From NCBI GenBank assembly GCA_964602115.1, contig CAZRQN010000076.1:1-13339 (forward strand): a DNA stretch of 13,339 bases, read 5' to 3'. Each line of letters opens with the position of its first letter. The stretch's first letter is position 1. The notes below the pieces were generated by a model, which worked only from the letters and a program-made list of their open reading frames with translations, was not told the DNA's origin and ran no database searches. Shown piece after piece: positions 1-6,034 of the stretch. The stretch is from JANOGU01 sp964602115. GTDB taxonomy: Bacteria > Pseudomonadota > Alphaproteobacteria > Rhodobacterales > Rhodobacteraceae. A program made the position numbers and the translations under genes.

Positions 1-140
1 CCAAGACCCGCTCGGGCAAGATCATGCGCCGCATCCTGCGCAAGATCGCCGAGAACGATCTCGGGGCGCTGGGCGACACTTCGACGCTGGCCGATCCCTC
101 GGTCGTGGACAATCTCGTCGCCAACCGCGCGGTGATTTGA
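1..140 (+). CDS. acs: acetyl-CoA synthetase, C-terminal fragment (5' end outside window)
   Basis: The open frame begins at base 3 (first full codon AAG) and ends with TGA at 138-140, giving the last 45 residues of a protein. It opens with KTRSGKIMRRILRK, the A10 region of AMP-forming acetyl-CoA synthetase. The lysine in SGKIMRR is the catalytic lysine that completes acetyl-adenylate formation, and in this family it is the site of regulatory acetylation. The tail, containing LGDTSTLADPSVVDNL, is also typical of Acs. The enzyme converts acetate, ATP and CoA to acetyl-CoA in the cytoplasm. The MHS transporter gene follows on the same strand after 205 bases. Propionyl-CoA synthetase or another close acyl-CoA synthetase is a less likely alternative, because its tail motifs differ. 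Confidence 0.9.
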   Translation, partial: KTRSGKIMRRILRKIAENDLGALGDTSTLADPSVVDNLVANRAVI

Positions 141-156
141 CCGAGGTCAAGGCCCG

Positions 157-265
157 CCGAAGCAGGACGCGCTTCGGTGGAACCAGTTTCCGCGATGCAG
201 CATCGCGGGGAAACGGCAGGGCGAAGCTCTGTTGCCGGGGAGGCTCCGGACCAGCGGTCCGAAGC
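157..265. other. three consecutive hairpins in the acs-MHS spacer
   Basis: Three short perfect stems lie in tandem. CCGAAGC (157-163) pairs with GCTTCGG (171-177) around a 7-base loop. CGCGATG (191-197) pairs with CATCGCG (201-207) around a 3-base loop, and the stem can grow to 187-211 with G-U pairs. CGGACC (247-252) pairs with GGTCCG (256-261) around a 3-base loop, with outer pairs to 243/265 across one mismatch. None is followed by a T-run, so a classical intrinsic terminator is not evident. They may help end or attenuate acs transcription, or may fold in the 5' leader of the transporter mRNA. The function is inferred only. Confidence 0.45.
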
Positions 266-331
266 GAAGGGCAACGGGCGAGAGGGCCTTGTTGACAACA
301 GAGGCAGCCGCCAGGCGCCCATCACACTAGG

Positions 332-338
332 AAGGAGG
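332..338 (+). promoter_or_regulatory. strong Shine-Dalgarno for the MHS transporter
   Basis: AAGGAGG, a near-complete match to the anti-Shine-Dalgarno sequence, lies seven bases before the ATG at 346. It is the strongest ribosome site in the window, since most other genes here have weak sites or start by overlap. It fixes the transporter start and implies high translation. Confidence 0.8.
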
Positions 339-345
339 AGACTTC

Positions 346-2442
346 ATGACGACATCCGCAGTGGGCGCCGCGACGGATCGCTCGCGTCCGATGACCCGGG
401 AGGAGAAGAAGGTGATCCTTGCCTCCTCGGCAGGCACCATCTTCGAATGGTACGACTTCTACCTTTACGGCTCGCTCGCCGCGATCATCGGCGCGCAGTT
501 CTTCACGCCCTTCCCGGAAGCCACGCGCAACGTCTTCGCGCTGCTCGCCTTTGCGGCAGGCTTCATCGTGCGCCCCTTCGGCGCGCTCGTCTTCGGGATG
601 CTCGGTGACCTGATCGGCCGGAAGTACACCTTCCTGATGACGATCTTGATCATGGGCCTTTCGACCTTCCTCGTCGGCCTTCTGCCCAGCTACTACTCCT
701 GGGGCATGGCGGCGCCGATCATCCTGATCGCGCTGCGCCTGCTGCAGGGCCTCGCCCTCGGCGGCGAATACGGCGGGGCGGCGGTCTATGTGGCCGAGCA
801 CGCGCCGGCCAACCAGCGCGGCTATTTCACCTCGTTCATCCAGACGACGGCGACGCTGGGGCTTCTGCTGTCGCTGATCGTCATCATCTCGGTCCAGGGC
901 TACATCAACGGCAACTACCCCGACCAGCCGGTGCTGGACGCGGCCGGCCTTGCCACGATGAACGCCGATGGCTCGCCGGCGATGATGAAGGCCTTCAATG
1001 CCTGGGGCTGGCGCATCCCGTTCCTGGGTTCGGTCCTTCTGCTGCTGATCTCGCTCTACATCCGGCTGCAGATGAACGAGAGCCCGGCCTTCAAGAAGAT
1101 GAAGGAAGAGGGTTCGGCCTCCAAGGCGCCGCTGCGCGAAGCCTTCGGCCAGTGGAAGAACGGCAAATACGCCCTGATCGCGCTGCTCGGCCTCACCGCC
1201 GGCCAGGCCGTCGTGTGGTACTCGGGCCAGTTCTATGCCCTGTTCTTCCTGCAGAACATCGTCAAGGTGGACAGCTTCTCGGCCAACGTCTTCGTGGCCT
1301 GGTCGCTGATCCTCGGCACCGGCGGGTTCCTGTTCTTCGGCTCGCTCTCCGACCGCATCGGCCGCAAGCCGATCATCCTCGCCGGCTGCCTCATCGCCGC
1401 CGTGACCTACTTCCCGGTGTTCAAGCTTCTGACCGCCACCGCCAACCCGGCGCTGCATGCCGCGCATCAGACCGAAGTGGTGGTGACCGCCGACCCCGAG
1501 AACTGCTCGTTCCAGTTCAACCCGGTCGGAACCGCGAAGTTCAACAACAGCTGTGACATCGTGAAGGCGGCGCTGTCGAAAGCGTCGGTGAACTCGACCA
1601 CGGTTGACGCCGCCGCCGGCACGGTGGCCACGGTCAAGGTCGGCGAGACCGAGATCGCGGCCTATGACGCCGGCCAGAACACCAAGGCCATCGCCGATGC
1701 CAAGGCGGCGCTGGAAGAGGTGAAGAAGGGCATGGACGCCGCCGTCGTCACCGCGCTCGGCGATGCGGAAAAGGCCCTGTCGGTCGCCAAGGCCGCCGCC
1801 GGTACCGCCGACAAGGCGCTGGCCAAGGCCAACGAGGGCAGCGACGACGCGGCCAAGGCCGACGCCAAGACCAAGGCCGATGCCGCCGCCGCCGCCGTGA
1901 CCGCCGCCCAGACCGCGCTCGACGCGGCCCGTGCGACCGTTGCTGCCGACGTGCTCGGCAAATACGACGAAGCGGCCGGCCTGGTGGCCAAGGAGAGCGG
2001 CGTGAAGGCGGCCTTCGACAAGGCGCTCAACGACGCGCTCGGGGCGGCGGGATATCCGCTGGTGGCCGACAAGAACACCACCGTCGCCAAGGCGAGCAAC
2101 ATCGTCGATATCTTCACCGGCCAGAAGATCACGATCATCCTGATCCTGACCTATCTGATCCTGCTGGTGACGATGGTCTATGGTCCGATCGCTGCGGCGC
2201 TGGTGGAACTGTTCCCGACCCGCATCCGCTACTCCGGCCTGTCGCTGCCCTATCACATCGGCAACGGCTGGTTCGGCGGCCTGCTGCCCGCGACCGCCTT
2301 CGCGATCTCGGCGCAGATGGGCAACGTTTACTCCGGTCTGTGGTACGCGATCGTGGTGGCGGTGATGACCGTGGTGATCGGCACGCTCTTTGTGCCGGGC
2401 GGCACCCACAAGAAGGACATTTTCGCCGACGACAACCGCTAG
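346..2442 (+). CDS. MFS transporter, metabolite:H+ symporter (MHS) family, with long periplasmic insertion
   Basis: This 698-residue inner-membrane protein has the 12-helix MFS/MHS pattern. Helix 1 begins near residue 27 after FEWYDFYLYG, an MHS signature. The loop 2-3 motif is GDLIGRKY, its repeat GSLSDRIGRKP is near residue 336, and helix 4 contains LQGLALGGEYGG. MHS members import organic acids, amino acids or osmolytes with protons. The position just after acs suggests acetate, propionate or a related acid, which is inferred from context. MHS proteins are usually about 430-550 residues. The excess here is residues about 366-594 between helices 9 and 10, a loop that faces the periplasm in the MFS fold. 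It holds two cysteines (387 and 403) that could form a disulfide, then an Ala/Lys/Asp-rich helical stretch (about 444-570) with coiled-coil character. A smaller insertion lies between helices 5 and 6 (about 185-222). The start is fixed by a strong ribosome site. I see no frameshift. Confidence 0.88.
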   Translation: MTTSAVGAATDRSRPMTREEKKVILASSAGTIFEWYDFYLYGSLAAIIGAQFFTPFPEATRNVFALLAFAAGFIVRPFGALVFGMLGDLIGRKYTFLMTILIMGLSTFLVGLLPSYYSWGMAAPIILIALRLLQGLALGGEYGGAAVYVAEHAPANQRGYFTSFIQTTATLGLLLSLIVIISVQGYINGNYPDQPVLDAAGLATMNADGSPAMMKAFNAWGWRIPFLGSVLLLLISLYIRLQMNESPAFKKMKEEGSASKAPLREAFGQWKNGKYALIALLGLTAGQAVVWYSGQFYALFFLQNIVKVDSFSANVFVAWSLILGTGGFLFFGSLSDRIGRKPIILAGCLIAAVTYFPVFKLLTATANPALHAAHQTEVVVTADPENCSFQFNPVGTAKFNNSCDIVKAALSKASVNSTTVDAAAGTVATVKVGETEIAAYDAGQNTKAIADAKAALEEVKKGMDAAVVTALGDAEKALSVAKAAAGTADKALAKANEGSDDAAKADAKTKADAAAAAVTAAQTALDAARATVAADVLGKYDEAAGLVAKESGVKAAFDKALNDALGAAGYPLVADKNTTVAKASNIVDIFTGQKITIILILTYLILLVTMVYGPIAAALVELFPTRIRYSGLSLPYHIGNGWFGGLLPATAFAISAQMGNVYSGLWYAIVVAVMTVVIGTLFVPGGTHKKDIFADDNR

Positions 2443-2466
2443 GGCGTCACTGGCGAGATATCGCGG

Positions 2467-2498
2467 CGGGCCGGGGGAAACCCCGGCCCGTTCGCATT
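2467..2498. terminator. GC-rich terminator hairpin between convergent genes
   Basis: CGGGCCGGGG (2467-2476) and CCCCGGCCCG (2481-2490) form a perfect 10-bp stem closed by a GAAA tetraloop. On the plus strand it is followed by the weak T-rich tail TTCGCATT. It lies 24 bases after the transporter stop and 15 bases from the stop of the convergent small membrane protein gene. It therefore probably terminates the transporter transcript and perhaps also the opposite one. There is no strong T-run in either direction. Confidence 0.75.
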
Positions 2499-2505
2499 GC
2501 CGGGC

Positions 2506-2775
2506 TCAGGCGCGGAACTGCTGCGCGATCCGCCACAGCCCGGCAATGGCGGCCAGCAAGAGGGCGTTCGAGACCAGCCCGGCGGCAAAGGCGGGCAGGA
2601 AGGGCGCGCCGCCCCCCATGCCGGCCGGGATCACCGCCGCGACGAAGACCGCCCCGGCGAGCAGCGGGACGACGAATCCCGTGGCCGCGCGGTTGCGCAG
2701 GGTGGTGAAGAACAGCGCGATCAGAAGCCCGATGCGGAAGACATCGGTGAGCTGTCCGGCGATCAGGTCGGTCAT
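2506..2775 (-). CDS. small three-helix membrane protein of unknown function, coupled to truA
   Basis: This frame encodes 89 residues starting MTDLIAGQLTDVF. The ATG (2775-2773) overlaps the truA TGA in an ATGA junction, which decides the start and implies translational coupling. Longer readings in this frame would run inside truA. Three hydrophobic segments are visible: about residues 12-26, 32-50 and 60-82. There is a short polar linker containing RNRAA after the first and a Gly-rich turn (GMGGG) after the second. There is no signal peptidase site, cysteine pair or recognisable motif. I do not recognise the family. The operon position next to a tRNA-modification gene does not by itself indicate a role in RNA modification. 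Stop is TGA at 2508-2506. Confidence 0.7.
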   Translation of the reverse strand: MTDLIAGQLTDVFRIGLLIALFFTTLRNRAATGFVVPLLAGAVFVAAVIPAGMGGGAPFLPAFAAGLVSNALLLAAIAGLWRIAQQFRA

Positions 2776-3557
2776 GTCGGCGCCTCCTCGGCAAAGGGAT
2801 CGATCGGATAGGACACGCCGGTCAGCTCCAGCCCCCCGGGCGGCGCGACCGGTCCGCAGGCGGCACGGTCGCGGGCGGCCAGCGCCTCGGCCATCCGGCC
2901 GGCAGGCCAGGCCCCGGCCCCGACGCGCTCCAGCGAGCCGACGAGGGAGCGCACCTGCGCATGCAGGAAGGACCGGGCGCGGAAGGTCAGGGCGATCTCC
3001 GTCCCGCCGGGCACCGGGCGCTCTTCGATGGTGATCTCGTCCAGCGTCTTGACCGGGCTCTGCGCCTGGCACTGGGCGGCGCGGAAGGTGGTGAAGTCGT
3101 GCCGCCCGACCAGCGCCGCCGCCGCCTGCCGCATCGCCGCGACATCGAGCCGCAGCGGCACCGCCCAGGCCTGCCCCCGCGCCAGCACCAGCGGCGCCCG
3201 GCGGCAGTGGATGCGGTAGAGATAGCGCCGCTCCACGGCGGAAAAGCGGGCGTGGAAACCCTCGCCCACCACCGCCGCCGCGATCACCGCCACCGGCAGC
3301 GGCCGCAGGTGCCAGTTCACCGCCCCCATCAGCCGGAACGGCTCCCAGTCGCGGGGCAGATCGACATGGGCGACCTGGCCCGAGGCATGCACGCCCGTAT
3401 CCGTCCGCCCCGCCCCCTGCACCGGCCCGGCGCCGGGTCCGAGCCGATCGAGCGCCGCCTCGACCGCGCCCTGCACCGAGGGCTGGCCCTCGGACTGGCG
3501 CTGCCAGCCCTGGAACGGGCCGCCGTCATATTCGATCAGAAGCGCGTAGCGGGGCAT
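2772..3557 (-). CDS. truA: tRNA pseudouridine(38-40) synthase
   Basis: TruA converts uridines 38, 39 and 40 in the tRNA anticodon stem-loop to pseudouridine in the cytoplasm. The 261-residue length matches the family. The start MPRYALLIEYDGGPFQGWQ is the typical N-terminal strand, GAGRTDTGVHA carries the catalytic aspartate (residue 53), and RYLYRI and FTTFRA are the expected core motifs. FLHAQVRSLVG belongs to the conserved C-terminal part of the active site. The ATG at 3557 is the first possible start, because an in-frame TAG lies four codons upstream. No clear Shine-Dalgarno precedes it. The stop overlaps the start of the small membrane protein gene. The gene is divergent from the YcjX-family gene across about 100 bases that must hold both promoters. 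Confidence 0.95.
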   Translation of the reverse strand: MPRYALLIEYDGGPFQGWQRQSEGQPSVQGAVEAALDRLGPGAGPVQGAGRTDTGVHASGQVAHVDLPRDWEPFRLMGAVNWHLRPLPVAVIAAAVVGEGFHARFSAVERRYLYRIHCRRAPLVLARGQAWAVPLRLDVAAMRQAAAALVGRHDFTTFRAAQCQAQSPVKTLDEITIEERPVPGGTEIALTFRARSFLHAQVRSLVGSLERVGAGAWPAGRMAEALAARDRAACGPVAPPGGLELTGVSYPIDPFAEEAPT

Positions 3558-3661
3558 GGTGCTGCGCTAGCATCGCCTTCCCCACCCCGCAACCGCCAGC
3601 CGCTTGGCGCCGGCGCCCGGGCGTGCGAAGCCTTGGGCGGCGGCAGGGAGGCGGCCCGGGC

Positions 3662-5041
3662 GTGAGCATCGTCGGCAATCTCATCCGGGGACTGGGCGAC
3701 CCGTTCGGCGACCGGGTGGTCCGGCTCGGCGTCACCGGCCTCGCCCGGGCGGGCAAGACGGTGTTCACCACCGCGCTGATCGCCTCGCTGCTCGACCGCA
3801 GCCGGATTCCCCAGTTCGCCGCCGCCGGACGGATCACCGCCGCCTGGCTCCAGCCGCAGCCCGACCTGACCCTGCCGCGTTTCGACTACGAGGCGCACCG
3901 CGCCGCGCTCTCCGGGCCGGCGCCGCACTGGCCGCATTCGACGCGCGGCCTTTCCGAACTGCGCCTTTCGCTCAGGGCCGAAGGCGGCGGCTTCCTCGGC
4001 TTCGGCGGCACGCGCAACCTGCATATCGACATCCTCGATTATCCCGGCGAATGGCTGCTCGATCTCTCGCTGCTCGACGCCGATTATGCCGGCTGGTCCG
4101 AGACCCTTCTCTCCCGCATCGCCTCCCGGCCCGAGGCCGCCGCGTTCCTGGCCCTCGCCCGGGCCGAGGACGGGGCGCTGCCCTTTTCCGAGGAAGGGGC
4201 AAGGCAGCTGGCGGAGAGCTACACCGCCTATCTCCATGCCGCCCGCGCCGCCGGCTGGGCCGACTGCGCCCCCGGCCGCTTTCTCCTGCCCGGCGATCTC
4301 GCCGGCGCGCCGGTCCTGACCTTCGCCCCCCTGCCGCGACCGGCGGCCAGCCCGCGCGGCAGCCTGTGGCGCGAGATGGAGCGGCGCTTCGACGGCTACC
4401 GCCGCCAGGTGGCCATGCCCTTCTTCCGCGATCACTTCGCCCGCATCGACCGGCAGATCGTGCTCATCGACGTGCTCGACGCCATCCGCCGGGGACCCCG
4501 CGCGCTGGAGGACCTGCGGCGCAGCATGGCCGAGGTCCTTTCCGCCTTCCGCCCCGGCCGCAGCGGCTTTCTCGACCGGCTCTTCGGCCGCCACCGGGTG
4601 GAACGGATGCTCTTCGCCGCCACCAAGGCCGACCACCTGCACCATACCGAGCATGGCAAGCTGACCGCGATCACCGAGGCGATGCTGCGCGAGGCGGTGG
4701 AACGGGCGCGTTTCGCCGGGGCGCTGACCAGCGGCATGTCGCTGGCCGCCTGGCGGGCGACCACCGAGGAGTTGCGCCCCCAGGGCGGCGCGACGCTGCC
4801 CTGCGTGCGCGGCACGCTTCTGGCCACCGGCCGGCAGGCGGCGCTCTATCCCGGCGCCCTGCCGGAAGACCCCGCCCGCCTGCTCGGCCCGGCGCGCGAG
4901 GGGGCGGAGCGCTGGCTCGACGGGGATTTCGATGCCATGGCCTTCTCCCCGCCGGCGCTCAACCTGCGGCCCGGCGAAGGCCCGCCGCATATCCGCCTGG
5001 ACCGGGCGGCGGAATTCCTCTTCGGCGATCTTCTGCGCTGA
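3662..5041 (+). CDS. ycjX: YcjX-family (DUF463) P-loop NTPase
   Basis: This 459-residue protein begins at GTG 3662 (SIVGNLIRGLGD), with AGGGAGG ten bases upstream. A longer GTG start at 3623 adds 13 Gly/Arg-rich residues unlike the family and is less likely. GTPase-type motifs are visible: the P-loop GLARAGKT (residues 26-33), DYPGEW (126-131) in the place of the DxxG switch, and TKAD (321-324) as the base-recognition motif. YcjX proteins are conserved, poorly understood cytoplasmic proteins. In enterobacteria they belong to a stress regulon, and structural work (from memory) places them in a Ras-like GTPase fold. Their usual partner, the membrane protein YcjF, is not next to the gene here. 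The gene is divergent from truA and is followed after 93 bases by the inositol regulator. No terminator is evident in that gap. Confidence 0.88.
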   Translation: MSIVGNLIRGLGDPFGDRVVRLGVTGLARAGKTVFTTALIASLLDRSRIPQFAAAGRITAAWLQPQPDLTLPRFDYEAHRAALSGPAPHWPHSTRGLSELRLSLRAEGGGFLGFGGTRNLHIDILDYPGEWLLDLSLLDADYAGWSETLLSRIASRPEAAAFLALARAEDGALPFSEEGARQLAESYTAYLHAARAAGWADCAPGRFLLPGDLAGAPVLTFAPLPRPAASPRGSLWREMERRFDGYRRQVAMPFFRDHFARIDRQIVLIDVLDAIRRGPRALEDLRRSMAEVLSAFRPGRSGFLDRLFGRHRVERMLFAATKADHLHHTEHGKLTAITEAMLREAVERARFAGALTSGMSLAAWRATTEELRPQGGATLPCVRGTLLATGRQAALYPGALPEDPARLLGPAREGAERWLDGDFDAMAFSPPALNLRPGEGPPHIRLDRAAEFLFGDLLR

Positions 5042-5070
5042 CGGACTTGGGCGCGGGCGGCAACGGTCTT

Positions 5071-5100
5071 TGCACATGACAAGCCCGGCGCGTCATGGCA
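5071..5100. promoter_or_regulatory. inverted repeat upstream of the RpiR-type regulator, candidate operator
   Basis: CATGAC (5075-5080) and GTCATG (5092-5097) form a perfect inverted repeat with an 11-base spacer. Allowing one bulged A at 5074, the arms extend to TGC/GCA at 5071-5073 and 5098-5100. The spacing between arm centres is 17 bases. The element ends 34 bases before the regulator start codon, a position suited to autoregulation. It differs from the GGAA-N6-TTCC type motif found just downstream, so which one binds the regulator is open. A weak transcript hairpin is the alternative reading. Confidence 0.4.
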
Positions 5101-5106
5101 CGAAAC

Positions 5107-5120
5107 AGAACGCCCATTCC
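5107..5120. promoter_or_regulatory. IolR-like operator half-palindrome AGAA-N6-TTCC
   Basis: AGAA-CGCCCA-TTCC lies 14 bases upstream of the regulator start. It differs at one base from GGAA-N6-TTCC, the motif I recall being proposed for the RpiR-type inositol repressor IolR of Sinorhizobium meliloti. Its location fits autorepression. This is a motif match only. Confidence 0.4.
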
Positions 5121-5134
5121 ACACGGACCCGTTC

Positions 5135-5959
5135 ATGCCGCCCGACATTCCGCCCGCTCCCACCACCCGCGCCGAGTTCGAAGCCCGGCTGCACGACCTG
5201 TCGCCCCGCCTGCCCAAGCGGCTCCGGCAATGCGCCGACCATGTCGCCGCCTACCAGGACCGGATCGCCGTCTCCACCGTCGCGGAACTGGCCGCCGGCG
5301 CCGGGGTGGCCCCCTCGGCGATGATGCGTTTCGCCCAGGCCATGGGATTTTCCGGCTATTCCGAACTGCAGCGCCTGTTCAGGGCCGAGCGCGGCGCGGT
5401 CTGGCCGGACTACGACAGCCGCCTGGCCCGGCTGCGCGGCACCGGCGAGGGCTCGCCCGGGGCGCTGCTGGCCGAGTTCATGGAGGCCGGGCGCAGTTCG
5501 CTCGAAAGCCTGGCCAAGACGGTGGATCTCGCCATGCTCGACCGCGCCGCCCGCGCCTTTTCCCGGGCCGGGATGGTGCATCTGATGGGCCTGCGCCGCG
5601 CCTTCCCGGTGGCGAGCTACCTTGCCTATGCGCTCGACAAGATGGGCATCGCCGCCATGCTGCACGATTCGGTCGGCAGCCTGTCCTCCCGCCACGCGCT
5701 CCGCCCCGGCGATGTGGCGGTGGCGGTCAGCTTCAACCCCTACAGCGCCGAGACGGTGGATTTCGCCGAGGCCGCCCAGGCGCGCGGCCTGCCGGTGGTC
5801 GGCATCACCGATGCCGGGCTCAGCCCCCTGCGCCGGCTGGCCTCGATCCCGCTGGTGGTGTCCGAGGCCGATTTCGGCGCCTTCCGGGGCCTGGCCGCCA
5901 CGATGACCCTGGCCACCGCGCTGGCGGTGGCCGCCGGTGCCCGGCAGGAAATGGAATAG
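5135..5959 (+). CDS. iolR: MurR/RpiR-family transcriptional regulator, probable inositol operon repressor
   Basis: This 274-residue protein has the RpiR architecture. An N-terminal helix-turn-helix domain (about residues 8-85) has its recognition region at VSTVAELAAGAGVAPSAMMR and the family signature MGFSGYSELQR. A C-terminal SIS sugar-phosphate-binding domain (about 140-260) contains VAVSFNPYSAETVDFAEAA. ATG 5135 is the first start in the open frame, and no strong Shine-Dalgarno precedes it. Members of this family sit at the head of iolCDEB clusters in alphaproteobacteria and repress them until a phosphorylated inositol intermediate, thought to be 2-deoxy-5-keto-gluconate 6-phosphate, relieves repression. 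The role here is inferred from that order and from the operator-like motifs in front of this gene and iolC. The stop lies 75 bases before iolC. Confidence 0.85.
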   Translation: MPPDIPPAPTTRAEFEARLHDLSPRLPKRLRQCADHVAAYQDRIAVSTVAELAAGAGVAPSAMMRFAQAMGFSGYSELQRLFRAERGAVWPDYDSRLARLRGTGEGSPGALLAEFMEAGRSSLESLAKTVDLAMLDRAARAFSRAGMVHLMGLRRAFPVASYLAYALDKMGIAAMLHDSVGSLSSRHALRPGDVAVAVSFNPYSAETVDFAEAAQARGLPVVGITDAGLSPLRRLASIPLVVSEADFGAFRGLAATMTLATALAVAAGARQEME

Positions 5960-5994
5960 ATTCTCCGTTGCGGGTGTTTTGGAATTTCTGTTAC
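5953..5994. promoter_or_regulatory. two IolR-like operator motifs in front of iolC
   Basis: GGAA-TAGATT-CTCC (5953-5966), which overlaps the regulator stop codon and contains the perfect palindrome GAATAGATTC (5954-5963), and GGAA-TTTCTG-TTAC (5981-5994) each differ by one base from GGAA-N6-TTCC. Their starts are 28 bases apart. They lie 41-82 bases before the iolC start, where a repressor could cover the promoter. A poor promoter-like pair, TTGCGG (5968-5973) and TTACAG (5991-5996), has a 17-base spacing and would overlap the second motif. This AT-richer patch stands out from its GC-rich surroundings. Confidence 0.45.
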
Positions 5995-6034
5995 AGATGC
6001 GACGGGAACGACTCGGCCGACCTGCGGGGGCGGA

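Noticed and set aside
292..328. Perfect TTGACA (292-297) as the -35 box of a transporter promoter
   Set aside because: No acceptable -10 hexamer lies 16-19 bases downstream, because the sequence there is GCGCCC-like. The TTGACA also lies within a short palindrome, so a promoter call is not supported.
177..608. A 143-codon plus-strand frame spanning the acs-transporter spacer and the transporter start
   Set aside because: It runs out of frame into a well-supported gene, has a poor start context, and its translation is Arg-rich with no family signature.
1834..1932. Possible tandem DNA repeat in the GCC/AAG-rich part of the transporter gene
   Set aside because: The repetition is at the level of amino-acid composition (Ala, Lys, Asp). 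I see no exact repeating DNA unit of constant length.
322..2409. A 695-codon open frame on the minus strand opposite the MHS transporter, and similar long antisense frames at 3536-5077, 5093-7696 and 7885-9762
   Set aside because: High GC leaves few stop codons in the antisense frames. Their translations are low-complexity, rich in Arg, Gly, His and Asp, with no recognisable domains, while the opposite strand encodes clear conserved proteins.
3623..3661. Longer N-terminus for the YcjX-family protein from GTG 3623
   Set aside because: The extra 13 residues are Gly/Arg-rich and unlike the family. GTG 3662 has a plausible ribosome site and gives the expected SIVGNLIRG start.
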